Below, piece after piece: positions 1 to 8,513 of a DNA stretch of 62,246 nt. Source of the DNA: Cellulophaga sp. BC115SP (GTDB taxonomy: Bacteria > Bacteroidota > Bacteroidia > Cytophagales > Spirosomataceae); NCBI RefSeq assembly GCF_009905545.1, contig NZ_JAAALB010000036.1:1-62246 (forward strand), read 5' to 3'. Numbering within the stretch: the first letter of the stretch is position 1; each line of letters begins with the position of its first letter. Made by a program: the position numbers and the translations under genes. Below the pieces are notes generated by a model. The model did not search any database. It worked only from the letters and a program-made list of their open reading frames with translations, and had not been told where the DNA came from.

Positions 1-1320
1 GCGGTGAATGGTAGTAATGTCTTAACCTTAACAGTGAAGGCATTGGATGCAGCGAGTGGATCATCAGTGGTGAATACAGCAAGTGTGATCGGAGGTGGAG
101 ATCCAAGTACGACACCAAAACCATCGAACCCAGTAACGACAGATATTACCCCAGCACCTAAACCAAACTTGTTGATTAGTAAGTCTGGTCCAGTAACAGG
201 AATTGTTAATACGAACTATGATTATACCTTGGTGGTGAATAACTCAGGCACAGCATCAACTGCAGGAGTAATTACGGTGACAGATAACCTACCAAATGGT
301 TTACAGTTTGTGAGTGGTGGTGGCAATGGTTGGAGCTGTAGTACTTCAGGACAATTGGTGACTTGTACGAATAGTGGAGTGATAGCAGTAAGTGGCAGTA
401 GCTCGATGAGTTTGACGGTGAAACCAACACAAGCAGGAACTTATACCAACGTAGGTAATGTAGTAGGCGGTGGAGACATTAGCACTGAAACATCCAATAG
501 TGTAACGACGGTGATTTCGAACCCACCAACACCAAACTTGGTGATAGTGAAGTCAGGACCATCGACAGCGACCGTAGGTACGAATTTCAACTATACTTTG
601 ACGGTAAACAACACAGGATTAGCAGCGAGTACAGGTACGATAACAGTAACGGATAACTTACCAAGTGAGTTGAGTTATGTGACATTCAGTGGATCAGGTT
701 GGACTTGTAGTGCAGTGGGTCAAGTAGTGACTTGTACAACAACAACTTCGATAGCAGCGAATGGTAGTAGCACGATAGTCTTGACAGTTAATCCAACGAC
801 AGCACCAGCTTCGGGCTTACCAGTGAAGAATACGGCTTATGTAACAGGAGGTGGAGATCCAGTAACGACACCTAAACCATCGAATGAAGTACCGACGACT
901 ATCAATGCTTTACCGCAGGCAAACTTAACAATTACGAAGAGTGCTCCAGTAGTAGCGACAGTAGGCACGAACTTTGCTTATAGTTTCAATATAGCCAATG
1001 GCGGAACAGGAGCTACGACTGGTACGATAACAGTAACAGATAACTTACCAATTGGCTTACAATTTGTGAGTGGCCCAAGTACAGGCGGCTTTACTTGTAG
1101 TGCAGTAGGTCAGGTGGTGACTTGTACCAACAATGGCTCAACGCAGATTCCAGCAGGTCAGAGTGTAGGCTTGAGCATCAATGTGAAGGCTAACTTCAGT
1201 GGTGTGTTCAAGAACACAGCAGTGGTAAGCTCAAATGGAGGAACACCAAAAACCTCAAATGAGACTACCACAACAGTGAACTGTCCAACAGATATTAATC
1301 CAGGGGTGCTTGGATTCTAA
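1..1320 (+). CDS. DUF11-repeat surface/secreted protein, C-terminal part (5' truncated by window edge)
   Basis: The reading frame is open from the first base, so the true start lies outside the window. About 440 residues are visible. They hold three DUF11 (Ig-like, conserved repeat) units at residues 54-172, 178-300 and 306-425, each opening with a P/A-N-L-x-I-x-K-S motif, containing ITVTDNLP, and carrying one pair of cysteines (WSC...VTC). The DNA is also repetitive at roughly 370-bp period. DUF11 proteins are typically long adhesin-like cell-surface proteins in Bacteroidota. The protein ends at NCPTDINPGVLGF, with no recognisable type IX secretion C-terminal domain, so export would depend on the unseen N-terminus. 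A terminator follows directly. Specific ligand unknown. Confidence 0.85.
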   Translation, partial: AVNGSNVLTLTVKALDAASGSSVVNTASVIGGGDPSTTPKPSNPVTTDITPAPKPNLLISKSGPVTGIVNTNYDYTLVVNNSGTASTAGVITVTDNLPNGLQFVSGGGNGWSCSTSGQLVTCTNSGVIAVSGSSSMSLTVKPTQAGTYTNVGNVVGGGDISTETSNSVTTVISNPPTPNLVIVKSGPSTATVGTNFNYTLTVNNTGLAASTGTITVTDNLPSELSYVTFSGSGWTCSAVGQVVTCTTTTSIAANGSSTIVLTVNPTTAPASGLPVKNTAYVTGGGDPVTTPKPSNEVPTTINALPQANLTITKSAPVVATVGTNFAYSFNIANGGTGATTGTITVTDNLPIGLQFVSGPSTGGFTCSAVGQVVTCTNNGSTQIPAGQSVGLSINVKANFSGVFKNTAVVSSNGGTPKTSNETTTTVNCPTDINPGVLGF

Positions 1321-1326
1321 TATTCA

Positions 1327-1356
1327 TAAAGAGGGAGCTAAAACTCCCTCTTTATT
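1327..1356 (+). terminator. Rho-independent terminator after DUF11 gene
   Basis: An 11-bp perfect stem TAAAGAGGGAG / CTCCCTCTTTA with a 4-base loop lies 6 bases after the DUF11 stop codon and runs into TTTATT. It separates the DUF11 gene from the small secreted protein that follows. Confidence 0.75.
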
Positions 1357-1376
1357 CTACTATAGCAGATAGTGTT

Positions 1377-2051
1377 ATGAAAAAGTATTTTCCCAAAAGT
1401 TTCTTGCTATTATTATCACTTCTAATGATGTGTAGTTTTACCATCTGTAGTCAAACCTTAGGGTGTAATTTCAAACCTGGTACAATCCAATTAAATTTGA
1501 GTGGTCAAAGTATAGGTACCAATATTGTGAGTTATGTTGTGTTAGTAGATGGAGGTAATATTATCCGATATAAATCTGTAGTTAATTCAGGTACGATAGA
1601 GGCTGTTGGTGTTGGCAGTTATAAAGCTGTAGCGATCACATGGGATAATAGTCAGTTAAATCTACCATCATTAGAAATAGGAAAAAACTTCACTGAAATA
1701 GATCATTGTTTGAAAAGTACGGCAGTAGATATATCTATCTGTGATTGTAACACAACCACCAATAGTATAACTGTACCGAGCTTAGTAGGATTATCCCCTC
1801 AGTATTTATTAACTGATGGACGAGGAGTAATTCAACAAGTACAGAGTGGCACGACCTTTTCAGGTTTGAGCAATGGCGTTTATAATCATTATGTCTTGTG
1901 TAATACAAATCCCTCACTGGTAATTGGAGCAAAAATCACAACGATACCTAGTACAGATTTTTGTAGAACTGTGCCTTTGTCATACGTGGTATGTGTAGCC
2001 GAATGCGCCCCAGTGATATGTGTACCGATGGTGATAGCCAAAATTAGATAG
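1377..2051 (+). CDS. Secreted Cys-rich protein of unknown function
   Basis: 224 residues. Residues 1-25 form a Sec signal peptide (MKKYFPKSF then a Leu-rich core, ending near ICSQ). The mature part is beta-rich, Thr/Ser/Val/Asn-rich and contains about ten cysteines, including a DCNTTTNS stretch and a C-terminal tail CAPVICVPMVIAKIR. I do not recognise a domain. Its position directly downstream of a DUF11 adhesin, separated only by a terminator, suggests a surface or extracellular partner. The C-terminal ICVP motif ending in basic residues may be a sorting or anchoring tail, but this is a guess. Start chosen at the ATG that begins the signal peptide. Confidence 0.7.
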   Translation: MKKYFPKSFLLLLSLLMMCSFTICSQTLGCNFKPGTIQLNLSGQSIGTNIVSYVVLVDGGNIIRYKSVVNSGTIEAVGVGSYKAVAITWDNSQLNLPSLEIGKNFTEIDHCLKSTAVDISICDCNTTTNSITVPSLVGLSPQYLLTDGRGVIQQVQSGTTFSGLSNGVYNHYVLCNTNPSLVIGAKITTIPSTDFCRTVPLSYVVCVAECAPVICVPMVIAKIR

Positions 2052-2156
2052 GTTAGCATAAAGAAATTTATGAGCCTAAGGAGGACTAAAAAATATAATA
2101 AGATAGAAGTATAGATGAAATTCGTTGCGAGCGAATAGAAATCGAATTTATCATTA

Positions 2157-2190
2157 AATAAAGACTACGAAAGTAGTCTTTATTTTTGTT
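2157..2190 (+). terminator. Rho-independent terminator
   Basis: The perfect stem AATAAAGACTAC / GTAGTCTTTATT with a GAAA tetraloop is followed by TTTG and a T-rich run. It lies about 105 bases after the secreted Cys-rich protein on the same strand and convergent to the LytTR gene. Confidence 0.75.
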
Positions 2191-2221
2191 TTTAGCCTGT
2201 AATAATTTTGTGGTTTTTGAA

Positions 2222-2935
2222 TTATAATAATAGATGATCTATCAAATAGGAAATATATCCTATTTTGTTGCGATAGGATCTTCCAATTGGTAATTTTTTT
2301 GCATTATTTAATTCAATTTCTTTGGCAGATACCCGCAAAATTTTTTGAGCATTAATAATGAATGAACGATGTAAACGCACAAAATTTTTCGAAGGAAGAC
2401 GTTCTTCGAGTAAAGTAATAGATTCTTTTACTAAGATTACCTGATTCAAAAGAAAAACATTACAGGAAGAGCCTGTAGCCTCAATATAAAAAATATCATT
2501 AAAACTAATTTTGGTCATTTCTGCTCCAGTAGGAAAAAAGTCAAAATGATTGAGGTGTTGTACTTTGGGCAATACGTATTTGCTTAAAACTCTAATAAGT
2601 AAATTTTGAAGTTTTTCGGGATTAATGGGCTTCAAAGTAAATAAAATGACGTTGTCTAAATCATGAGGATCGAAGATTGTCTCATAATCATTGGCAATAA
2701 CTATGATAGAAGTATCTCTGGGAATGCTAGAAATTACTTTTACTTCTTCCTCACTTATGTTATCTCCATTAAAAATAATTACCTCAAAGTATTCTTGTTC
2801 AATCAAACCATAAGCAAGCTCAAGTGATGAGACATTCGTAAAGTGAAAGGAGATGTTGCGAGGAAAGACATCAAGTTCTAAACTTATATCATTTGTTAGG
2901 TCAACGTATAGGCAATGAAATTGAATAGGTCTCAT
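2222..2935 (-). CDS. LytTR-family DNA-binding regulator with a degenerate receiver domain
   Basis: 237 residues. The N-terminal half (about 7-118) has the length and pattern of a CheY-like receiver, keeping the late Lys-Pro (K102-P103 in FTLKPIN). The expected phospho-acceptor Asp at the end of strand 3 is replaced: EVIIFNGDN has no Asp at that place. The C-terminal 137-232 is a LytTR DNA-binding domain (DIFYIEATGSSCNVFL, LPSKNFVRLHRSFIIN, LPIGRSYRNKI). LytTR regulators of Bacteroidota usually sit beside a histidine kinase; none is present here, so this appears to be an orphan with a phosphorylation-independent input. Target genes unknown. The start is a clean ATG. Confidence 0.85.
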   Translation of the reverse strand: MRPIQFHCLYVDLTNDISLELDVFPRNISFHFTNVSSLELAYGLIEQEYFEVIIFNGDNISEEEVKVISSIPRDTSIIVIANDYETIFDPHDLDNVILFTLKPINPEKLQNLLIRVLSKYVLPKVQHLNHFDFFPTGAEMTKISFNDIFYIEATGSSCNVFLLNQVILVKESITLLEERLPSKNFVRLHRSFIINAQKILRVSAKEIELNNAKKLPIGRSYRNKIGYISYLIDHLLL

Positions 2936-3293
2936 AATAGTAAATGCTAGATAATAGATTCTTAATTAACTGATATTTTACAAAACTGAAGGGACTGATT
3001 TATTCTTGTATTAAGATAATTAACCCCATAGAAAATAATACTAATTTTCGTTTGGGTGAATACAGATAGGATAAAATACAAGCCAAGATGCTAGTATGAT
3101 CAATGTTAAAGATTTTAACTAGAGTTTGAAAAAGAATTGTAAATGATGAATAGGCGTTATTTATAAGCGGTGGATAGAAATTTACGAGTTAGACTTCTCA
3201 CTAAATTTAGAAAGAAAAAATCTACTTTAAAAATAACAAAGTAACCGCAAGATTACAATACTATATGAGCTTTTATGTGAAGTAATACAAACA
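2936..3293. other. Intergenic region, upstream of the LytTR gene
   Basis: About 360 bases with no open frame of note, no tRNA-like fold and no strong inverted repeat. It should hold the promoter of the leftward LytTR gene, but no clear TAnnTTTG element was found on that strand. Confidence 0.5.
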
Positions 3294-3326
3294 AATACGC
3301 CGTTCATATTTAATGAACGGCGTATA
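3294..3326 (-). terminator. Terminator of the LysM gene
   Basis: A 13-bp perfect stem ATACGCCGTTCAT / ATGAACGGCGTAT with a 5-base loop lies about 10 bases beyond the leftward LysM stop codon. It is the natural end of that leftward transcript. Confidence 0.7.
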
Positions 3327-3335
3327 AAGAAAAAA

Positions 3336-4040
3336 CTATTTTAAAGGGATAATCAACTTTTCACCTTTTTCTGTAATGTCTCTTGTCTTTTTGTTGGCTT
3401 GCATAATGAGTGCTTTTGAAACACCATATTTCTGTGCAATGACCCGAAGTACATCGCCTGAGCCAACGGTATGGACTTTTAGGACTCTGACTTTTAGTTT
3501 AGTAACCCCAACTTTGATTCCCTCAGGATTTACGCTTGGGTTGAGCTTTTGCAGAGATTGCCATTTGAGGTTATAACGGTTGGCGATTCCAAAGAAAGTT
3601 TCGCCTGCTTGCACTACGTGAGTGATTGTTTCTCCTTTACCTAAGCTAGCGTCAGATGCTTTGCTATATGTGCTTTTTTCTACCTTAGTTTTAGTAGTAG
3701 CTTTTTCTTTAGACTCAGATTTTTTCTCTTTCTTTTCTTCTTTTTTATGTTCCTCTTTACTATCTGATTTTTTTTCTTCTGATTCTTTTACTTTTTCTTG
3801 ATCTTCACTTTCTTCATCAGAAGCTGCTTCTGCTACAACTGGAGATTCTCTATTATTGTCAATCACTGCAATGCTGTCTGTACCAGCATTGGTAAGTTCA
3901 TTGTCTGAAATAGAGTCTTCTTTTAAATACTGCCAGCCAACGTAGAGTAACGCAGCAATCAATCCCAATAATACTAATAAAGTAATGTTAGGGACTTGAG
4001 AACTTTCTTCAACTGGTCGAGGGTTTCTTTTGTCTTCCAT
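3336..4040 (-). CDS. Single-pass membrane protein with two LysM domains
   Basis: 234 residues. A short N-terminal segment is followed by one transmembrane helix (about 20-42, ITLLVLLGLIAALLYVGW), then a low-complexity Lys/Glu/Ser linker (about 70-125), then two LysM peptidoglycan-binding repeats: about 139-184 (THVVQAGETFFGIANRYNL) and 190-233 (HTVGSGDVLRVIAQKYGVS). The layout predicts a cytoplasmic membrane anchor with periplasmic domains that grip the cell wall. No catalytic domain is present, so it is probably a structural or scaffold protein of the envelope. It is 106 bases from purE and may be transcribed separately. Confidence 0.85.
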   Translation of the reverse strand: MEDKRNPRPVEESSQVPNITLLVLLGLIAALLYVGWQYLKEDSISDNELTNAGTDSIAVIDNNRESPVVAEAASDEESEDQEKVKESEEKKSDSKEEHKKEEKKEKKSESKEKATTKTKVEKSTYSKASDASLGKGETITHVVQAGETFFGIANRYNLKWQSLQKLNPSVNPEGIKVGVTKLKVRVLKVHTVGSGDVLRVIAQKYGVSKALIMQANKKTRDITEKGEKLIIPLK

Positions 4041-4146
4041 CTTCGTAAGGTTAATTAGGGCAAAATACTAGGATTTAGCATATCCCAATAATCTTTCCTA
4101 AGTTAACGATTGAACTTGTAAGGGAAAGAGATTTTTGATAAATAAT

Positions 4147-4635
4147 TTATTGAATGGTTTTTTTCAATTCAGTAACCATATCGTCTACCTTGCTACTCAG
4201 CTGTTTTTTGTACTCAGCCAAAGTTTCGGCAATCACAGGGTTTTCAATACCTAACATTTGCACGGCCAAGATTCCTGCATTTTTAGCACCATTCAACGCA
4301 ACCGTAGCTACAGGAACTCCTGATGGCATCTGTAAAATAGAAAGTACAGAATCCCATCCATCAATCGAATTAGATGATTTCACTGGCACTCCAATTACAG
4401 GTAAAGTAGTAACTGAAGCTACCATTCCTGGTAAGTGTGCTGCACCACCAGCGCCAGCAATGATTACTTTGATGCCACGTTCACGAGCTGTTTGAGCATA
4501 TTCAACCATTTTGATGGGTGTACGGTGTGCCGATACAATATCGATTTCGTAGTCTACACCTAATTCTTTGATAACGTCGGCAGCTTCTTGCATAACTTTT
4601 AAGTCAGAGATGCTACCCATGATGATTCCTACCAT
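4147..4635 (-). CDS. purE: N5-carboxyaminoimidazole ribonucleotide mutase PurE (class I)
   Basis: 162 residues, the usual length for class I PurE. It converts N5-CAIR to CAIR in de novo purine synthesis, using the product of PurK. Visible family motifs are IIMGSISDL at the N-terminus (phosphate loop), VSAHRTP with the catalytic His, and [11 protein letters not shown]. It follows purK on the same strand with 42 bases between, so the two steps are co-transcribed. The N-terminus is tight (MVGIIMGS), as in homologues. Confidence 0.97.
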   Translation of the reverse strand: MVGIIMGSISDLKVMQEAADVIKELGVDYEIDIVSAHRTPIKMVEYAQTARERGIKVIIAGAGGAAHLPGMVASVTTLPVIGVPVKSSNSIDGWDSVLSILQMPSGVPVATVALNGAKNAGILAVQMLGIENPVIAETLAEYKKQLSSKVDDMVTELKKTIQ

Positions 4636-4677
4636 TGGAATGTATTGATTTTTATGAATGAAAAGACTACCAATAAT

Positions 4678-5817
4678 TTATGCGATTACTTTCAGCGTAT
4701 TTTTTACGAAATCTACTTTTTCTTTCAACTTCGCTAGGTCATTTTCTACAACAGTAACATGTCCCATTTTGCGGAATGGTTTGGTTGTAGTTTTACCATA
4801 TAAAAACGGATATACGCCTGCAACACTTAAGACGTCGGACATACCTTCATACTGAGCGTCGCCTGAATAACCATCTTCGCCCAAAAGATTAACCATAGCA
4901 GCAGTACTGTGAGCAGTGGTATCGCCAAGTGGTAATCCCAAAACTGCACGTAGATGTTGCTCAAACTGCGAAGTATGATTTGCACGAATCGTATGATGAC
5001 CACTATTGTGCGTGCGAGGCGCTACTTCGTTGATTAGAACTTCTCCATCTTTTGTCAAAAATAACTCGACTGCAAGCAATCCTACTATCCCTAACTTTTC
5101 GGCAGTTTCAATGGCAATAGCTTTAGCTTTTTCGCTAATTTCTACAGAAACGTCTGCTGGTGCAAAAAGATATTCAACCAAATTGTGAACAGGATGGAAC
5201 ACGCACTCAACTGTTGGGAATGTTTTACATTCACCTTGTTCGTTACGCGCTACGATCACAGCGATTTCTTTTGCAAAGTCTACGGCTTTTTCTAAAAGAC
5301 TTGGTTCTGTAAAAGCAAGGTGAACATCCTCGGCTGAACTAATGCGTTGAACGCCTTTTCCATCATATCCGCCACGACCTAATTTATTGAACGCTGGCAA
5401 GAAATCAACATTAGCTGCCACAGCGTCGGCGTTGTCGGTCAAGACAAAATCTGCTGTCGGTAATTGATGATCACGATAGAATTGTTTCTGAATGCGTTTA
5501 TCTTGAATCAACTCCAACACTTCTGGTTGAGGGAACACCTTCTTACCTTCGGACTGAAGTTTTTTCAATGCATCGAGATTGACATTTTCGATTTCGATTG
5601 TTATTACTTCACAGTCTTGACCGAAAGCATATACAGTGTCAAAATCCAAGAATGAACCACAGACAAACTCTGGTGCAATTTTAGCACAAGGAGCATTAGG
5701 ATCTGGGTCGAGAGCCTTCACATGGATGTCTAAATCGATAGCAGCTTGGAGCATCATACGGCCTAACTGGCCACCGCCTAAAAGGCCTAATTTGAAATTT
5801 TTCGAGAATACTGGCAT
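4678..5817 (-). CDS. purK: N5-carboxyaminoimidazole ribonucleotide synthase PurK
   Basis: 379 residues from the ATG at 5817; a GTG four codons upstream is less likely. ATP-grasp enzyme that makes N5-CAIR from AIR, bicarbonate and ATP. The N-terminal LGLLGGGQLGRMM nucleotide-fold motif, the NKLGRGGYDGKGV ATP-binding loop, and the C-terminal metal-binding LINEVAPRTHNSGHHT signature are all present. It is first in a purK-purE operon. A -7 type element (TAATTTTG on the minus strand, 5866-5859) about 40 bases upstream supports the chosen start. Confidence 0.97.
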   Translation of the reverse strand: MPVFSKNFKLGLLGGGQLGRMMLQAAIDLDIHVKALDPDPNAPCAKIAPEFVCGSFLDFDTVYAFGQDCEVITIEIENVNLDALKKLQSEGKKVFPQPEVLELIQDKRIQKQFYRDHQLPTADFVLTDNADAVAANVDFLPAFNKLGRGGYDGKGVQRISSAEDVHLAFTEPSLLEKAVDFAKEIAVIVARNEQGECKTFPTVECVFHPVHNLVEYLFAPADVSVEISEKAKAIAIETAEKLGIVGLLAVELFLTKDGEVLINEVAPRTHNSGHHTIRANHTSQFEQHLRAVLGLPLGDTTAHSTAAMVNLLGEDGYSGDAQYEGMSDVLSVAGVYPFLYGKTTTKPFRKMGHVTVVENDLAKLKEKVDFVKNTLKVIA

Positions 5818-5858
5818 GATTTGTAGCACGAAATCAAGAATCGTGTTTATTTATACCC

Positions 5859-5866
5859 CAAAATTA
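5859..5866 (-). promoter_or_regulatory. Putative -7 promoter element for purKE
   Basis: On the minus strand the bases read TAATTTTG, an exact match to the Bacteroidota -7 consensus TAnnTTTG, 41 bases upstream of the purK ATG. A TTTC about 17 bases further upstream could be a weak -33 box. Confidence 0.4.
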
Positions 5867-5920
5867 CTGCTAAATATTGAAAGGTTATTAAATTTGTTGT
5901 GTATCAAATCAAGACATTTC

Positions 5921-6481
5921 ATGAAAAATTCAATAAACCTTCGTTTTGGGGTAATCGCGGGAATGATTACAGTAGCAGCGTTGAGTCGTTTTTTATTTTT
6001 AACCCCTTCTTTAGCCAACTTTTCTCCAGTAGGAGCAATGGCACTTTTTGGAGGTGCTTACTTCGTCAACAAGCGTTGGTCGTATGCTATTCCTATGTTG
6101 GCATTGTGGCTTTCAAACTTAGTGTTGAACAATGTTGTTTATAAAGAATATTATCCAACTTTCTCTTTTGGTGTTGAGTCAGGCGTATTTGTGAGTTTTG
6201 CTGTGATGGTAACAGTTGGTATTTTTCTTTTGAAAAAGGTGACTGCACAAAATGTATTATTCGCTAATTTGTTGGGAACACTTGCTTTTTTCTTAGTTTC
6301 TAACTTTTTTGTTTGGACTGAAGGCAAGCTTTATACTCAAGATATGAATGGTTTGGCGTCGTGTTATGCAAATGCGATTCCGTACGTAAAAAATACATTA
6401 ATGAGTAATCTTTTGTTCTCGACTTTAATGTTTGGAGCGTTTGAAGCTGCTAAACGTCAGGTTCGTGCATTGGCTTACTAA
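5921..6481 (+). CDS. DUF6580-family integral membrane protein
   Basis: 186 residues from the ATG at 5921. An open frame extends upstream into purK, but that part is antisense to purK and is not coding. The protein begins with a hydrophobic segment and the family-like pattern AALSRFLF...ANFSPVGAMALFGGAYF, and has five to six predicted transmembrane helices. DUF6580 proteins resemble the substrate-binding (S) component of ECF-type vitamin transporters, so a role in small-molecule uptake is plausible; the substrate is unknown. It is divergent from purK. The A-rich run before the ATG is typical for this genome. Confidence 0.8.
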   Translation: MKNSINLRFGVIAGMITVAALSRFLFLTPSLANFSPVGAMALFGGAYFVNKRWSYAIPMLALWLSNLVLNNVVYKEYYPTFSFGVESGVFVSFAVMVTVGIFLLKKVTAQNVLFANLLGTLAFFLVSNFFVWTEGKLYTQDMNGLASCYANAIPYVKNTLMSNLLFSTLMFGAFEAAKRQVRALAY

Positions 6482-6563
6482 ATTATGTTCGAAAGAAAGG
6501 AAATTTCCTATTTAGTGAATTGCGATTGAGTGATTATTCTTTAAATCTAAATTTCATGAGTAA

Positions 6564-6583
6564 AGACGCAATGTTTTGCGTCT
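6564..6583. repeat. Palindromic intergenic repeat (AGACGCAATG family), copy 1
   Basis: AGACGCAATGTTTTGCGTCT. The arms AGACGCAA and TTGCGTCT match copies at 6682 and 13192. Confidence 0.7.
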
Positions 6584-6607
6584 AAATAGATACCCTTCCG
6601 AAATATA

Positions 6608-6655
6608 GTATCAAAAAAGCTGTCGGAAATTGTTTTTCGACAGCTTTTTTGATGT
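6608..6655. terminator. Bidirectional terminator between DUF6580 and GH16 genes
   Basis: A 15-bp perfect stem TCAAAAAAGCTGTCG / CGACAGCTTTTTTGA with a 12-base loop. Runs of A and T on both flanks let it work on either strand. It has the same outer sequence as the hairpins at 13236 and 31131. Confidence 0.8.
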
Positions 6656-6681
6656 TACAATGCTATGTTTTACTCGACTTC

Positions 6682-6701
6682 AGACGCAATGCATTACGTC
6701 T
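6682..6701. repeat. Palindromic intergenic repeat (AGACGCAATG family), copy 2
   Basis: AGACGCAATGCATTACGTCT, one base off the perfect palindrome found at 13192. It lies about 60 bases beyond the GH16 stop codon. Confidence 0.7.
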
Positions 6702-6763
6702 CTACAGCTAGAATACAAATTTTAGAATAATCGCCCAATCACTTAATTCGTGACGGCTCATGT

Positions 6764-7600
6764 TTATTTCTTTTTGGGAGCAGACTTTAATGGATAAACT
6801 CTCACGTAGTCAATCTCCATACGCTGAGGAAAAATACTTTCATCCACACCTTTTAGACCACCCCATCCTCCTCCAACAGCAATATTTAGCAAGATATGGA
6901 AGGGTTTATCAAATGGATATTCTTCCCATCTATCGCTTACTTTTGGAAAAGACAAAACTCGCTCATTATCGATAAATGCCTCTATTTTGTCGGGAGTCCA
7001 ATCTACTCGATATACATGAAAAGCCGTATGAAAATCAGGAAGCATTTTATTGGCAGAACGCTGAGTGCCTTTGATATGGTTAAAGTCGCGGGTATGTACT
7101 GTGGCGTGTACGCGACCAGGGTCGTAGCCTACGTGCTCCATAATGTCGATTTCGCCATTGTCGGGCCAATAAGTATTACTATAAAATTGCTTTGTTGCCA
7201 ACATCCAAATGGCAGGCCAAGTGCCTCGTCCTTCAGGAAGCTTGGCTTTAATTTCGAATCTACCATATAGAAAATCTCCTTTGCCTTTGGTTACTAAACG
7301 TGCTGACGAATAGGCATTGTCTTTCACTGTTTCCTTCAGTGCTTCGATAATGAGTACACCGTTTTCAACACGAGCGTTTTTGAGATTTTTTTCTGTATAG
7401 TATTGTAGTTCATTGTTGCCCCAACCATGACCGCCCACATCATAATTCCACTTGGTGGAGTCGGGGAGTCCATTTTTGTTAAACTCATCAGCCCATGAAG
7501 GTTTTGAGGCAAACTGATACGTTTTTGTTGGAGTATTTTGCCCCCAAGACCAAAATTGCAAGCAAACGCATAGTCCAGTTAATACATAGCTTTTTTTCAT
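6764..7600 (-). CDS. Secreted glycoside hydrolase family 16 (laminarinase/beta-glucanase type)
   Basis: 278 residues with a Sec signal peptide (about 1-20, ending at WSWGQ). The GH16 catalytic signature GEIDIMEHVG is intact: Glu150 nucleophile and Glu155 acid/base. Further family landmarks are WADEF, NNELQYY, GRFEIKAKLPEGRGTWPAIWML and the C-terminal MEIDYVRVY strand. GH16 enzymes cleave beta-1,3 or beta-1,3/1,4-glucans; the bulged EIDIME motif points to the laminarinase-like subgroup. It is most likely periplasmic or extracellular. It stands alone, not inside a SusCD locus. Exact polysaccharide specificity cannot be read from sequence alone. Confidence 0.93.
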   Translation of the reverse strand: MKKSYVLTGLCVCLQFWSWGQNTPTKTYQFASKPSWADEFNKNGLPDSTKWNYDVGGHGWGNNELQYYTEKNLKNARVENGVLIIEALKETVKDNAYSSARLVTKGKGDFLYGRFEIKAKLPEGRGTWPAIWMLATKQFYSNTYWPDNGEIDIMEHVGYDPGRVHATVHTRDFNHIKGTQRSANKMLPDFHTAFHVYRVDWTPDKIEAFIDNERVLSFPKVSDRWEEYPFDKPFHILLNIAVGGGWGGLKGVDESIFPQRMEIDYVRVYPLKSAPKKK

Positions 7601-8065
7601 TGTTTGCGAATTAATATATTGATAATAAGCCTTTTATTAGAAATGTTAAATGAAATATAAAAGAATAAATGTTAATATGAATATTTTTATATAAAATTAG
7701 AAAAATTATATTTTGTAGGCATTATTTTAAATGATTTCTTGGATTGAAACTGTAAAATTCCTATATTTAATCTAAGGAGTTTAGAAAATAAAGAAGAATC
7801 AAAAACATACTCAATACCTAAAACTCCCTTTCTTTCGGACTGCTAACACACATAGAATCAATAAATGCCTTCTAAAGTCCGAAACGCCTTAATTGTAATT
7901 TGCTCAGTATATTCTTTCCTTACTTGATTAACGTAGTTACCGTCTTGTAAATAAACTATGTTATAGTCAGAATCGATAATTGCTTTCTAGAAATTACCTC
8001 CATTGTCTCTCCCAACCGAGAGACCTAAATTTATATTGTTCAATTTTAAACCTTAATACAGAGCC
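7601..8065. other. Intergenic region with a probable gene remnant
   Basis: The first ~190 bases are extremely AT-rich and probably carry the GH16 promoter on the minus strand. The remainder holds a short stop-bounded leftward frame (7858-7986, listed separately) that reads like protein but has no start codon, and a small TCTC/GAGA hairpin near 8011. Confidence 0.4.
7858..7986 (-). pseudogene. Possible gene remnant (C-terminal 42 codons without a start)
   Basis: On the minus strand, after an in-frame stop, 42 codons read like real protein, for example IIDSDYNIVYLQDGNYVNQ and then ITIKAFRTLEGIY before the stop. There is no ATG, GTG or TTG at a sensible place, and the frame upstream is closed. 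The mix of charged and hydrophobic residues is protein-like, unlike the AT-rich flanks. It may be the 3' end of a decayed gene. Family not recognised. Confidence 0.35.
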
Positions 8066-8404
8066 ATGATTGATATTCACGATTTTTTCAAACGTACTTT
8101 TCCAGATGCTTTAATTGCTAATCCAAGTGTAGCGTCGTTGCATCCGATGAAACTTCGTTTAACTATTCACGGCGAGCGCGAAGGAGAGTGGATTGTTGAT
8201 ACGACAGGCGTACCAACGTGTTATGTAGATGCTGCTGAGCATTGTGAAAACTCGATTAAGATGTCCTATTCGGCTTTTCAGAGTTTTATCAAAGACCCAA
8301 TAGGTTTGGCAGCATCGTATGCTTCAGAAGGACTGATAAAAGTAAATGGCCGATTGAATTTGCTACCTCATTTTTCAAAGTTATTTAAAGTAGTAAAAGC
8401 ATAG
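8066..8404 (+). CDS. Small SCP2-like (sterol-carrier fold) protein
   Basis: 112 residues, cytoplasmic, no signal peptide. The pattern of a hydrophobic N-terminal helix, then RLTIHGEREGEWIVD beta strands, and a C-terminal GLIKVNGRLNLLPHFSKLF fits the SCP2 sterol-transfer fold, in which a lipid-binding pocket is closed by a C-terminal segment. In bacteria such stand-alone SCP2 proteins have no defined role; lipid binding is an inference. It is a single gene ended by a strong bidirectional terminator. Confidence 0.75.
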   Translation: MIDIHDFFKRTFPDALIANPSVASLHPMKLRLTIHGEREGEWIVDTTGVPTCYVDAAEHCENSIKMSYSAFQSFIKDPIGLAASYASEGLIKVNGRLNLLPHFSKLFKVVKA

Positions 8405-8450
8405 AGGATAGGTAATGAATCACTAGCTGTGATAAATTGAATACCTTTAA

Positions 8451-8491
8451 AAGCAAAAGCGGCTACTCCAAAGGAGCAGCCGCTTTTGCTT
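8451..8491. terminator. Bidirectional terminator
   Basis: A long stem AAGCAAAAGCGGCT / AGCCGCTTTTGCTT with an extended inner CC/GG closing pair lies between the convergent SCP2-like and cytochrome c genes. Confidence 0.8.
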
Positions 8492-8513
8492 GATTTAAGC
8501 TTTTGCCGACAAA

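Noticed and set aside
5636-5920. N-terminal extension of the DUF6580 frame into purK
   Set aside because: This part is antisense to purK and lacks membrane-protein composition; the ATG at 5921 gives the family N-terminus.
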